64,000 nt of DNA from Acanthococcus lagerstroemiae (GCA_031841125.1 CM063107.1:68831814-68895813), one strand, 5' to 3'. Positions 33,801-44,879 are shown, numbered from the stretch's first letter. Program-made: numbers and translations. Notes: generated by a model not told the origin, from the letters alone.

Positions 33801-33856
33801 AATTGTACCTCCTTCTGGGCCAGGGAACACTTGGGTAACAACTTCAACCCGGCACT

Positions 33857-34504
33857 CTAGAACCTGGAGAACACCTGTATAACCTTATCTAGGTGTTGCT
33901 GTAGGGTGGATCCTCCAAAGATGACCACATCATCAAGGTACACTAGACAGATCTTACCTATTAGGCCTTGCAGGACTGTATCCATCAAATGCTCAAATGT
34001 AGCCGGCGCATTACACAGTCCAAAGGGCATCATCGTGTACTGCCAGAGTCCGGAACCAGTTGAGAACGCTGTCTTCTCTTTATCCTCTTCCAACTTCTTG
34101 GCTAAAGGCTCAATTTTCTCGTCTATCTTTTTCTCCAGTCCTTGAACAATTACCCGCGACTGTTCATTTACTTTCCTCGACTGTTCTTCCATTTTCTTCA
34201 ACTGTTTGGTCTTCAAGTCGTTCAACTGTTGAGCTTGTTCAGTCTTCATGTTGTCCATCTTCTTTGATTGGTCTCTCAGCATGTACATAATGTACTGGAG
34301 AGCAGCAGCTGTTGTCGACCCTTTGTCTTCCAGTTCTGGTTCTACATCAAAATCAAAAGTTTCTGGGTCCTTACCTTCACCTCTCAGGAAGGTTTCCAGC
34401 CGCCAGACCAGTTCCGCTTTCGAACCTGATGGCAATAGATCACGGTTCGTCAATTCCTCCCGAAGCTCTTTCTGCGACAATTCAAACAACTTTTTCGGAG
34501 CCAT
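33857..34504 (-). pseudogene. Gag-like SAP/coiled-coil N-terminus fused in frame to RT palm
   Basis: 215 codons on the minus strand from an ATG at 34504. Residues 1-40 look like a SAP motif ('LSQKELREELTNRDLLPSG', 'SKAELVWRLETFL'), a nucleic-acid-binding helix pair seen at the start of gag in some Gypsy elements. Residues about 70-145 are a Gln/Lys/Glu coiled coil. From about residue 146 the frame jumps into RT: 'MPFGLCNAPATF' and the catalytic 'CLVYLDDVVIF'. Gag C-terminus, protease and RT fingers are missing between, so a deletion made an in-frame chimera. An internally deleted non-autonomous copy is the simplest reading. Confidence 0.85.
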
Positions 34505-34617
34505 TGCGAATTGAGAGTTTTGATGACCCTCACTTCTTCAACGCAAAACGCTGAATCCACAGAACAAGAATGTCCAAACGAATGTCGGAACGAGATCTTC
34601 ACGATGTGTACTGTCGA

Positions 34618-34636
34618 ATCCCACTTCTGACACCAA
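34618..34636 (-). other. Primer-binding-site-like sequence
   Basis: Immediately inside the 5' LTR, the minus strand reads 'TTGGTGTCAGAAGTGGGAT', the position and style of a tRNA primer-binding site. The tRNA is not identified. Confidence 0.6.
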
Positions 34637-34915
34637 TGTAACAAGATTCGCTCTGAAAAACGCACAAAAACAAGTAAAAAGAACTTTTAATATCGCACTA
34701 ATACAACGCACAAAACAGAAGCTAAATCGCTTTGAAAACACACGAACTATCCCATACAAAACTAGACTATACAGCGTCGGCTAGTGGCCTTTATATATCC
34801 CAGTGTTATCAGCGAAACTCCTGATCACTCTTGTTATCAAACTTCTATTCTGCTGCTTGAAACGTGTCGATCTTCCTTCGCTTATCTCAAATGTTCGGGA
34901 GCGTTCTTCACCACA
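34637..34915 (-). repeat. 5' LTR of the Gypsy-like element
   Basis: 279 bp, TG...CA ended on the minus strand (TGTGGTGAAG ... CTTGTTACA). It contains a TATATAAAGG promoter-like box around 34788-34800 (minus). Confidence 0.85.
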
Positions 34916-35300
34916 GTATGTTATATTTATGATAAAGAAGAAATACCGGAGGACTTTAAAAAGAAGGCTATTGTAACTATACCAAAAAAAAGCAGGAGCT
35001 GATGCGTGTGAAAATTATCGAACAATTAGTCTTCTTTAGCAAGCGTAAATAATATTAACTAGGAGAATTTACAGGAGAATTGAGGATAGAATAGATGCAG
35101 AATTAGTAGATGACTGCTCTAATGTCCTGTCAGGCCTACCAATGGAGGAGAAAGTATAATGAGTAAGAAGAAGGAGAAGAAAAAAGTGTTTTTTGAACAA
35201 ATGACGAACTGGATGTGCAGGTATGCAGAGACAAAAGACGTTTGTTAAATACTTGCATTGTGCTATGCAGAAATTGACCAAGTAAACGGTTGTCCCTGTT
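34916..35300 (+). pseudogene. RTE-like LINE, RT N-terminal fragment
   Basis: The plus strand reads 'EEIPEDFKKKAIVTIPKK', then with a frame change 'ADACENYRTISLL', the block preceding RT fingers in RTE LINEs ('IPEDFxxxxIIPIPKKxxxxxCENYRTISL'). Further blocks are frameshifted ('AELVDDCS', 'CYAEIDQVN'). The Gypsy LTR abuts it directly on the left. Confidence 0.75.
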
Positions 35301-35732
35301 ATCACGGTATGTAAACTAAAGTGAAGGTTATAGCCGCACGGAATACGGGTCTGCAAAGAAATTTTCAATTTGCGGTCATAGCTTTAGTCGTCACGCACCC
35401 CCAAAATGAAGAAGTTTTGGAACCCCTCTACTCCCACGACTTCGCGTGATTATCGCTAAGTGTTAGTTTGTTCCCAGTCTTCTCTCAAGATTCCTGTTCA
35501 TAATACATACATACGTTCTGCCACAATTGTGCGTGTATTTTGTGTCATGTGTGAAGTAGCCCCAAAGCCGTTTAACTTTACCAATCAACTTTCAGACGCC
35601 ATAACTACCGAGCCCCGAGCCCAAGGTCACTATTTTATAATGGATGTTTTCCTCATATGGTTCACTTTCCAATGATACTACTATAAAAAGTGTAAAATAA
35701 CCCCATTTTACGGTATATTTTTCATTACGTAT
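35301..35732. other. Unassigned interval
   Basis: No feature recognised. Confidence 0.4.
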
Positions 35733-36008
35733 TGTGGCAAATAATCCCGAACATTCGAGACAAGTAAAGAAAGATCAACACGTTTCAAGCAGCAGAATAG
35801 AAGTTTGATAACAAAAGCGAAAAGGGTTTGCCGATAACGCCGGGATATATAAAGGTCGCTGGCCGTCGCCGTATAGTCTAGTTTTATATGCGATAAACTG
35901 TGCGTTCTCAAAACGATCTAGCTACTGTTTTTGTGCGTTTGTATTAGTGTGACATTGAAAGTTCTTAGTACGGGTTTGTGTGCGTTTTTTGGTGCGAATT
36001 TCCTTACA
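35733..36008 (+). mobile_element. Solo LTR of the Gypsy family with 4-bp GTAT duplication
   Basis: 276 bp, TGTGGCAAATAATCCC ... TTCCTTACA, homologous to both LTRs at 31427-31686 and 34637-34915 but on the opposite strand. GTAT flanks it at 35729-35732 and 36009-36012. A TATA box TATATAAA lies at 35846-35853. A solo LTR forms by recombination between the two LTRs of a full insertion. Confidence 0.9.
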
Positions 36009-36274
36009 GTATATAATACAATCAACATATATAACCTCATTGGACGACCTCTACATCACTGAATTCCTAGTTCTGGACGACTTAAAAAATGTAATCCTTA
36101 TTTGGGACTTTGCCTTACCTACTCGATTACATCAAGAAAACGGTGTTAACGTGCTGGTATTACTTCAATTAAAAATGGTAAACGAGTTGAGAGTTGTTTG
36201 TATCTACTGTTTTTATAGGCTGGCATCCGCTGAATGCAATTTAATGTCTGGTTGGTGTACGCATGTAAAGAATA
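36009..36274. other. Interval between solo LTR and pogo element
   Basis: Includes the right GTAT duplication and the TA at 36273-36274. No gene is recognised. Confidence 0.5.
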
Positions 36275-37915
36275 GGATGCCTGTACCAGTATGCAACACG
36301 TTAAGGAATTTTTCAACTTTGAAATGATGTATCGCGAATTAATATATGAATCTTTATGAAAATATGACCACTGGAAAGGATATTCGCTACTTTTTCTTTT
36401 CTTAATGTTTGAAATAGATGTTAGCTTATTAATTACTAATTCCACTCAAAAGTCTCGAAACTCACATTTCACCAGTATGCAACGATGGTGTACCAGTTCG
36501 CAACACACATTACAAAACTGAATTAAAGCTCTGAAAATTCGTTTCTTTGACATGTATTTGGCATGAAAATAAAAAGTTCAACAACGAGCCACATTAAACT
36601 TGCTAAGATTTTTCCCTTTTTCAGCGAGAACAATTCTGTTTGAGCCAGGATTCAAATAGAAACATGTCTCATCCATGTTATAAACACGTGTAGGATCTGA
36701 AAGTATTTCTTCCAAATCTGGACCAATTTGAGTTTTCACATTCGCAAACCATGCACGAATTTGTTCCTCAGTAACCTGCCTCCTGCTTCTCGTTAAAAAT
36801 TCCGCCTTCTTCTGCGTCAATATTGGATGCCGGGACCGGAACCCGGAATACCATTTTCGACCTAGTATCCCGTTTCTGAAAAAGGCAGTTTTTCCTGCTC
36901 TTCTTTTCGCATGCCTGAAACAATTTTCCTTACGGAGTACAATAATCCCTGTTTTCGGATTGGAAACCCTAATTCTGCGGATTCAAGTATCCATTTTTCG
37001 ATTTGTTGTTCAATTCCGTTCCCTAGACACAATGAAGATTTCCACTCACAACCTTCTTCTACTTCCAGTACAATGAAAAAGTTTAAAACTCAGACAACAT
37101 ACCTAGAACAGCTTTCGGTCCTTTCCGACACTTTGCCTCTGGTCTGTGATCGTTGATTTTGCAGCTGATCGTGGATCGAGGAATGTTGAACAATTTAATG
37201 TGCCATTGCGAACTTTCGATAGACATTCCGACAATTTATTAGGCGCATAATTCTTTGGTGACATCCTACCTGGCTAAAAAAAATTGAATATGCGTCGATC
37301 CTGATGATATTACTTTTACAGAACAATGAATTCATCAAAAATCATCATTAAATTGATCAGCGTCTTCGATGGAACTAGATAGGTACCTATAGCCTAGTAA
37401 ACACTGATAAAAACTGAGTGTTGCATACTGGATACTGGTGTAGTCCAAAACTCTCACTAAGCCAGTGTGCTACAGTCCTGTTGCATACTAGAATATTGTT
37501 GTGTTTTTGTACCAGTTCGCAACGCAGAAATATAACTTGATTAAAGGAGAATTTCCAGTATTTCATCGTCATGAATTGATTTACAAGATACTTTCCATTC
37601 TGCAAAATCAACTCCCATCACCTTCTTGGCGGAGAAAAACATGAAAATTCGATTTGCGCAGACAAAGTCAGTCCTCTTTGCTAATAACAAAACCGCCGAA
37701 ATCACAAAACAGGCGCACCTCCATCCTTTATGAATTTCTTATCAGTTTCTCACCACAGATAAAAAATATGCTGAAGGTTAACTGAATTCATAAACGAAAC
37801 CAGGAGGTGTTCTAACAATCACAGATAACTTTTTATGGAGGGGAAGCTTAATTTCATCAGTTATCTGTGTAAGTGTTGCACACTGGTACAGTGTTGCATA
37901 CGGGTACCGGCACCC
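36275..37915 (-). mobile_element. pogo-type DNA transposon, internally decayed, TA-flanked
   Basis: The ends are 'GGATGCCTGTACCAGTATGC' and the reverse complement of 'GGGTGCCGGTACCCGTATGC', flanked by TA on both sides (36273-36274 and 37916-37917). The motif 'GTACCAGTNTGCAAC' recurs as subterminal copies near 36465-36500, 37420-37440, 37480-37530 and 37870-37890, a likely transposase-binding array. Transposase remnants lie on the minus strand. Confidence 0.88.
36578..37275 (-). pseudogene. pogo-type transposase remnant: HTH_psq, CENP-B-like HTH and start of the DDE domain
   Basis: Reading 37275 to 36578 on the minus strand with frame changes: 'MSPKNYAPNKLSECLSKV' then '...GTLNCS...STITDQ' looks like the psq helix-turn-helix; 'GPKAVLGMLSE' and 'IEQQIEKWILESAELGFPI' plus 'RKWYSGFRSRHPIL' follow, the second HTH (Tc5/CENP-B type); then 'VTEEQIRAWFANV' and 'RVYNMDETCFYLNP', the first catalytic Asp block of the DDE_1 domain. 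The frame ends soon after, so later catalytic residues are deleted. In an intact element this protein cuts and pastes at TA sites. Confidence 0.8.
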
Positions 37916-39235
37916 TAAATGAAATTCTCTTTTTTTTTCCTTTTTTTTTTTTTTTTTTTTTTTTCCCCTTTACTGACTAAACCAATATTTGTAATTACTC
38001 CTTCTGGAACCGAATTTCTAGTACTCCGAGCATGTGTTTCACTGAAAACATCGATTTTTATCCATACATTATGTGATTGCGTGCAGACTGTTGTATATCA
38101 TCAGAAGAGTTCAGGATGTAGAGTTGCCACATGCACGCCACGCGTGTGCTACGATATTTTACCTACTCCTGAGCAACTTTTCACTTTACAACACTTGTAA
38201 GACACATGCATAAACGCTTGCCTGCCTTAAATTATGAAGGAGTAGTTCATATGTAATACACTAGGGTTTTGTGGTTTCGGTTCGAATTCAGTGAGATAAG
38301 CGGAAGAGAAAGGGAAATATGTTCGAAATTTAACGAATAACGAATTTTAAAATCACTTCACGAGACATTATCGCTACATGAAATACGGAAACAAGATTCA
38401 CTTCGTTGTTAATGAGTGAGAATTTGTTTCAGCCATGTCTCCTCACCGTGAAAATCTTTTACGGAAAGTTGATTTAGTCGACCTAAAGAGGTACATAATT
38501 GAGTGATTTGACATTGAATATCGTCACATATAATATTTAAAATCTCATGTACAATCAAGTTAGGGAATGGAATTTACATACTTTTCAAATCTCATTTACA
38601 ATGGTAGCCATATTCGGCTTTTAATTTTTTTTTTTTTAATTTTCACTCCTTTCTTAAATTTATTTTGCCTATTTTACTTTTAAATAGTAACATTTTGAGA
38701 AGAAATTGAAAACTTGCATAAAATATGGTAAAACCCGATAGATAAAAGTGTAGTGAAAACTCAAGCTGCCAAATTAGGCGCGTTTGTTCTATTTCAAGTG
38801 AGAACTTTTAGGCTATATGAGAACAGTAAAAGTAGTCGCATTAGGCTAAATGTTACTAGTTTAGGGACTTTTATTCCATTTTCCAATTTTTTATCTGTGT
38901 ATTACCTGATTCTCAGATATTCAAAAGCTGGCCTTGTTGATATTTTTCTCAAAAGTGCATGATTTTCAGAACAGAGTAAAATGTAAACAATATTGCCAGA
39001 TTATGCATTCACTTTTGAAATCGAAAAATCAGTTCACCCGGTTGCCCTATTTAAAATTATACTTTTCGATAGTTTCATTGTTCTTCTTTTCCCTAATTTT
39101 TGTTTCTGGTTGAGGTGTAGTTGTGTCCATTTCAGTTTTTATGGAAATTCATGCAGTAAAAGATAAATACAGCCGCCATGAAATTAATGATAAGGAGAGT
39201 AATAATTATAAAAATAGGGGATCTGGTTATTAGGG
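37916..39235. other. Poly-T run then unassigned sequence
   Basis: T runs fill 37928-37965. The remainder to 39235 is AT-rich and shows no coding motif or element end; frames at 37919-38200 and 38753-38962 are unsupported. Confidence 0.4.
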
Positions 39236-39440
39236 GGTCTGGTTGGTCGAGTGGATAGCGCGTTGGTCTCGGAATCCGGAGGTCCCGAGTTTGAGCCCAC
39301 GTAGCAACTCGCCAGATTTCGACCTAGGCCGGTTTTTCGGCCAGAAGGGAAGAAAGCTAAGACAGCCCTAACAGCCTCCTGGATGTCTCTGAAGTACTGC
39401 GCGAAAGGGCGGACTCCAGGGCTCAGGTTAAGAGAAAAAT
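39236..39440 (+). repeat. SINE1, near full-length copy
   Basis: A box 'TTGGTCGAGTGG' (39243-39254) and B-box-like 'GAGTTTGAGCC' (39287-39297), then the SINE1 body 'GTAGCAACTCGCCAGA' and 'GACAGCCCTAACAGCCTCC'. It ends near an A-rich segment 'AGAGAAAAATTAGAAAAAG'. Confidence 0.87.
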
Positions 39441-39494
39441 TAGAAAAAGAAAAATATTTTCAATGTGCTAATTTCATTTTTTTTTTAAATCAAA

Positions 39495-40075
39495 AACTTG
39501 AGGCACCAACCGCTTATTTCCACTCAGTTTGACCACTCAATACGACTTTGTTGTCCGAATTTGAAAGCGGCGCTCCGTTGCCGGGATACACTCAAAAATT
39601 GCGTAAAATGGGGGTAAAATTGGTCAAAACATGACTCCAACTGCGCTTTAAAGGCAGATTTGGATTTCTCTCAAAAAACAGAGCCATTTCAAACCGGTGC
39701 CGGAACCGAAATTATTTTTCAAAAAATTTTTAGCTCGAAGAAAAAATGATGTTTAGCTTAATAGGCTGTATAAATGCTTATTACCTATTCTCCAAATTCG
39801 ACGAAATTTTTGGCGCCTTTTATCTGAAAGAAGTAAAAGATAAAACGATCGGGCAATCTCCGTTTCACAAATTTTAGGACTTTCTACAATTTTCATTTAT
39901 AATATATAGTACGGAGAAATTTACAAAGATCAAAAAAACTTGAGTCACTGCTCACTTATTCCTACTCAATTCTGGTCGCTAAAATCAAGTGCATTGTTAC
40001 TTTGCCGAGATGCGCTCAAAAACTTGCGTAAAATGGGGATTAAAATTGGCCAAAATATGACTCGAGGTCAGTTTT
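39495..40075. repeat. Diverged direct duplication, period about 435 bp
   Basis: 'CTTGAGGCACCAACCGCTTA' (39495) and 'CTTGAGTCACTGCTCACTTA' (about 39939) begin parallel stretches that both continue with 'GCGTAAAATGGGG' and 'AAAATTGGYCAAAAYATGACT'. Non-coding. Confidence 0.6.
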
Positions 40076-40214
40076 GAAGATCTCGGGATAAAGGGATGTA
40101 ATTTCTGGGCTGGAGGGGAAAAAACATCCATATTGTATTTTCCGAATTTTTCCATTTCAGCCTCCTCCTCATCTCCAGCCAGGTACTTCATTTCTCAAAA
40201 TTTAGTGAAACTAA

Positions 40215-40756
40215 TGTCATAATCGATTCAGTGACTTTGACAACCTATGATTGGATACCCGTTTTATTTTCAGATCATTTTGGTCATCCGCTTCCTTTTC
40301 CGATATCCACAGTTTTCAAAGTAGGGTCAATCTGATATCGGAAGTGATTTTGGAGTCCTTGAAACCGCTCCTATTCCCTCTCTGTGTTCCTCGAATTTTC
40401 TCATTTCAGCACCAGCCTCCCCCTCCCCCCTTGATGCCTCAATTATCAAAATTAGGTTATCTGGATGTCAAAATTGAGTTCCGTGACTAAAAATCTATGA
40501 TTGGATACCCATATTACATTTCAGGGTATTTTGATTATTAGCCTCATTCCAAGGTACCACAGGTATCAAATTGAGATCAATCTGATATCAAAATTAAGAA
40601 AACTGAAAATTGTATATTTCAAATTTTTTTTTCAATTTCATCTGTATCACAGGTACCTCAGTTTTCGAAGTTGAATCAAAGTGATAGCAAAATGGAGTTC
40701 AGCAATCTTGAAAAAAATGTGATATCCGTATTTTATTTACTAATGAATTTCACCCG

Positions 40757-40790
<34 letters not shown>

Positions 40791-41060
40791 GTGCTAGATG
40801 TCACAATTTCCAAGATATGGTGAAACTAATATTAAAATCAAATTTGCGAATCGAATAACATTTAAGATGACATTCATATTGCACTTTGTAAAAGTGTCGA
40901 GCCCCCCCTTTTTCAGATACTACAATTTGCAAAGTGGGGGCGGTATCGTTCCCAGAAATGAATTTAGCGATTCTTTGAATCTGTAAAACGATGTTCATAT
41001 TACATTTTATGAAAATTCTGAGCCCCCATTCCCTTCAGTGGCCACTGATGCGATACTCGA
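40215..41060. repeat. Degenerate satellite of about 120 bp, about seven units, inverted relative to 14985-15465
   Basis: Recurring 'AGGGTCAATCTGATATCG', 'AATTGAGATCAATCTGATAT', 'GTTGAATCAAAGTGATAGC' and 'TACCACAG' phases about 100-130 bp apart. A (CT)n microsatellite (40758-40790) interrupts the fifth unit. Confidence 0.7.
40758..40790. repeat. (CT)n microsatellite
   Basis: About 15 CT repeats, nearly pure. Confidence 0.95.
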
Positions 41061-41099
41061 AAGGGTAGTGACAAATTTTTGTCACAAATGAATTTAAAA

Positions 41100-41230
41100 T
41101 CTACACACATTATAAATAAATAAATAAATATTTTATTCTCCCCTTCCAACAGCCGGAGTCGGCCAATTACTGGAAGGGGAGCACAATATGGTTATACAAC
41201 TATAATATAATATTTTTAAGACTTAAGTGA
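41100..41230 (-). mobile_element. LINE 3' terminus with stem-loop and (AAAT)n tail
   Basis: On the minus strand 'TATAACCATATTG' precedes a stem CTCCCCTTCCA ... TGGAAGGGGAG (41139-41182) with loop 'AATTGGCC', then an (AAAT)n tail at 41111-41135. The arrangement is the same as 2885-2960. Confidence 0.75.
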
Positions 41231-42610
41231 GAAAAGAAAAAGGAAAATAATATTAATAATAATAATAATTTAAAAAATGACAGTAATAAAAAAAGAACAA
41301 GCAGCAATGCTGCACGACTAGGGTCGGCAAATGCTGCAATTCCTATCATCTGAATTCTGCTAAACATTAACGCTCTCTATATTCATCAATAATAAACATC
41401 CTACAAAACTACGACAGAATCGCCATCCATATTACCACTTGATAACGTCTGAGTACTGAATAACTAACTTGAAGAATTAAAAAAAAAAAAAAAGCGATCG
41501 CAATAGGGTCTAGCCGACCCTAAAAATAATCTGAAATGATTAAAAAAAAACACTCTGCACACATGCACTTATTCGCTCATACTCACTTTCATTCACGCAA
41601 GCACTCCGGCAACGCGCCCGTATGAACACACCCATACACAAACACACATACATACATACGTACACACATACAATCCTCAGATAGACCCACCCTCATTAAC
41701 CCCCCCATGCCGCTAGTAAGAAGTGACCCTCACTCTCCGACTGGATAAGCAGACAACTTATCTAACACCGTGTAGATATATTGGCCGGTTCATACATTTG
41801 AAGGAGTAATGATGCGGATGCTTGAAAAAATTATTAATTGCAAAATTTTTTTATTAGTATTGCTAATAGATAGACTGGTGAAACATTTTGGTAATGGTAG
41901 AGGGTAGTTACGACAACTACTGGAAAAAAATACTGCAATCGGATCCACAGGATATTAACAATCATGAAAAGGTGATTTTTGGCATAAATGTTCACTCGCC
42001 CTCCCCTCGATGAAGGAAAGTCCTCGTTTCTCCAACCCAAGCTTTCTGTACCACAAGGGAGAGTGATTCAAGTCTGGTTTCTGGATTATAATTTACTTCC
42101 TGAATCTCATTCATTAAAAAAAAAATTGGATCCACATTTCTATAAAAGTGGTCCTCTACAATTTCTTCTTAACTACCCTAAGATGGAACGTCATGAAAGC
42201 AGGATGAAAATAACTTTTTACATACATATTAAACACGAGCCTTATGAGACGAAGTTTGAGATTTTTGACGTGATTAGAAAATGCACAAATTATCCACTAA
42301 CTCATTCCCGTATTGGTACATACCCACCAATGAGAATTTTCCCGCTCCCTTATCTCCATTTTTTTCTTGCTTACAGCACCTGCAAATTTATGTTTATGCT
42401 TCTAGTGTTCCATTGGTTTTAACCTTATAAAGAATTTTTGAAAGAAATATTTATATCTGGGATTCGTGCAATAAAAAACGCAATTACCTATCACTGAAGT
42501 TGAGGTGGGGGGGAGGGCAAACTCCTTGAATTCATTTTTGATACCAGTTTAACCCCGAATTATAAACTGTAGCTCCACAGGAGGGGGCGAAAATGAGGTG
42601 GAATACTATA
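41231..42610. other. Unassigned interval with simple-sequence patches
   Basis: A CATA/CACA-rich patch occurs at 41630-41680. The 144-codon plus-strand frame 41988-42422 has no recognised motif and no repeat match; it remains a weak hypothetical only. Confidence 0.35.
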
Positions 42611-43149
42611 TGAGGAGCGGGATTCCAAAACGGCCTCGGTCCATTTTTTTGAAAAATCGTTTTATAGCGCCATCTGGTGAGGAATGTAGTAATACATATT
42701 CTGGCCTGAACAAAATCACGATATCGCGAATTTAACGCATGTAAGAAGCCAAAACAGACTCGCAAAGAGAAGAAAAAAGTTGTTCCAAAAGGGCCTCTGT
42801 TCACATATTTTTATCACAATAGAGGAGTCAACATTATCTTGAGAATTTTATGAATTAGAACTTGCTGAAAGACACAGTATGTCTAATTTTGTGCCAAAAC
42901 TAATAATTCAAAAATGTTGTTCCAAAACGGCCTCTATCCCGGAGGTCCCCCACTTCGCGACTGTCATGCGCGTCTCCTGTATAAGGTACATTCAATATTT
43001 CAACGTGATAAATTCCTGTAAGTGTTCTACTAGGCAACCCGACTATCAACCGAGACATGTAGGTGTAATATAGGGATACACCAAGTTTTTTCTTCCCTGT
43101 GAAAAAAATATAAAACTGGACTGAGGTCGTTTTGGAAAATCGCTCCTCA
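42611..43149. mobile_element. TA-flanked MITE with 33-bp inverted ends
   Basis: The ends share 'TGAGGAGCG' then 'TTCCAAAACG' and 'CCTC' then 'GTCCA' in inverted orientation, with TA immediately outside (42609-42610, 43150-43151). The motif 'TTCCAAAA(C/G)GGCCTCT' also appears twice inside, near 42783 and 42920. It encodes nothing. Confidence 0.8.
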
Positions 43150-43187
43150 TATGGATATTGATTCATAGAGTTTCATATTACCCAATT

Positions 43188-43465
43188 TGATGATGTGTGG
43201 CCGAGTGGTAATGTGTCCGCTTATTTCGAGTCCCAACAAAGCTGGAACGCTAGTGATATTCGAATACCCCCGCTAACATCCTGGTGAACATAGCGACTAT
43301 AGTACATATTAATCGAGATGGAAATATAGTGCGTCTTGTAACTCCGCCAGTTCGAACGGACAAGGCATTACAATCGCAAGGCGTGTTACCACCAGATCAG
43401 AAAAATTCGGTACTGTGCGTTGTGGGCTTGGCCGTAAAAGTAGTACATAATATACTTGATTCTGA
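43188..43465 (+). repeat. SINE2 copy with partly deleted head
   Basis: Keeps 'TGGCCGAGTGGTAATG' and the full body including 'GACAAGGCATTACAATCGC' and 'TTACCACCAGATCAGAAA'; about 20 bp between the A and B boxes are missing. Confidence 0.83.
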
Positions 43466-44234
43466 CTAATTTTTGTTCCATACGCTTAACGCCTATTTCC
43501 CCAGTCTTTACCAACTAAATGATCAATTTTATGACTTTCATTTACAAATTTCAAATGTTTCCTACCAAGTAGTCTTTCACATGCTCAGTGACCTCATCCA
43601 ATACTTTTTCTTCAATTTCCCCCCCCCCCCAAAAAAAATTATCAAAAATGTAACTTTATTTTCTAATTCAAATTTGTTCCTAATTCCACGTACTCAATAG
43701 ATGTAAGACCCAAGTATAATGAACCAGATTTTTTTCTGCATGCTCAATGAACCTCAACATTTTTTTTTTAATTTTCGCCTATAAAAACATGGCTCAAATT
43801 TTTTTCCACATGCTCAACAAATTTCAATGTCTAGTTTGTCAATCAAATTGATACAAGTTGCTCAAAGTGAACGACAATTATTGTCAAACGAGGCCTAAAT
43901 AGGTGACAACGGTAATCATGCGCTAGATCGAACGGTGATGAAAATTTTCATTGAATGGCATGTCTGTATACACGGCTGAACAAGGGGGCAACCAAGGGGC
44001 TATAGCCCCCCCCCCACACACACACACACAAAAATTGAAAATTTTCAAAATTAATTTATGAAAATTGGGATGTAAACTTGAAGTTTCAAGTGTTGGCAGC
44101 CCTGTATAAAATTTGAGTGATCAGGTATGATTTACTATAAGCGTGTAGCAAACTTCAACTATCATTAAGTCGATTAGAAATTAACTTTCAAAGAAAATTT
44201 GTCCAAAATTTAACTGCCTCATCACCAAAAATTT
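43466..44234. other. Unassigned interval with homopolymer runs
   Basis: C-runs at 43619-43630 and 44008-44017. No gene is recognised. Confidence 0.4.
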
Positions 44235-44405
44235 GAATTATAATCAGTTCTGCTAGTAGAATAAGTTCTGCTAGTAGAATAAGTTCTACTCGTCTTTTTA
44301 CCCTCCTGAAGACAGCGGTTTTTCTATTCGAAAGAACACGTGATCACTCATTTATTTTCACCGGCACAGGTGATTTTGCAGCGCACTCTAATACAGTTTT
44401 ATATC
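44235..44405 (+). repeat. Dispersed repeat X, copy 3 (uninterrupted)
   Basis: Runs straight through 'GGCACAGGTGATTTTGCAGC', the point where the hAT element interrupts copy 2. It therefore represents the empty-site form. Confidence 0.75.
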
Positions 44406-44879
44406 CCAACAGGCAGATACCAAATCAAGTAGGTACCGTAAACCGGGGTGACTTTGCCGAAAATTTTGGGGTTGTTCAACTTTGAACAACTGTAGCGCGT
44501 GATCTATTGGAGATACAGGAAATCTAAAAACGGTTGCGGATTGGCTGAGGTTTTGGGAATAATATTAGCTAGGGAACCAAGATTTCCGTTTCCCTCCTCC
44601 TCCCAGAAAGGTCTAAAGATGAATTGGCAAAGTTACCTGCGCATGGGGTGACATTGTCAGTACTTAACAAATTTTAGATACCACTAAAACTCCTATGTAA
44701 TTTAAAGTATGTGTGACTTGTCAAGAAGAAAAGTAAAGTACGCAAAGAAATGATTTTGAAGAACTGTATTAGTTATAATCTCTCTATCTAAATCCCGGCC
44801 TTCGTCTCTACCACCTCCTCCCTAAAAGATCTCAGAGTTTTAAGACATAACTGACATAATTACCCATAATTTCCAAGAT
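44406..44879. other. Unassigned interval
   Basis: 'GGGGTGACTTTGCC' and, about 170 bp on, 'GGCAAAGTTACC' hint at an inverted pair, but it is too short to call. Confidence 0.35.

Larger units (their letters stand above)
31427..34915 (-). mobile_element. Decayed Gypsy-like (Ty3) LTR retrotransposon
   Basis: Two LTRs of about 260-280 bp enclose, in minus-strand order, a primer-binding-like site, a gag-like N-terminus fused to RT, an RT-RNase H connection, an integrase core and an integrase C-terminal region, then a polypurine tract. That RT - RNase H - integrase order defines Ty3/Gypsy. Stops and frame changes break pol, and gag end, protease and RT fingers are deleted. The two flanks differ: SINE2 on the left (ATTC) and an RTE LINE on the right (GTAT). 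So no target duplication is visible and the ends may come from different sites. Confidence 0.9.

Noticed and set aside
36146..36445. 99-codon minus-strand frame near the pogo element
   Set aside because: It runs through the element terminus and subterminal repeats and shows no motif.
41988..42422. 144-codon plus-strand frame
   Set aside because: No recognised domain, no splice context, A/T-run-rich; length is within chance for this much non-coding DNA.
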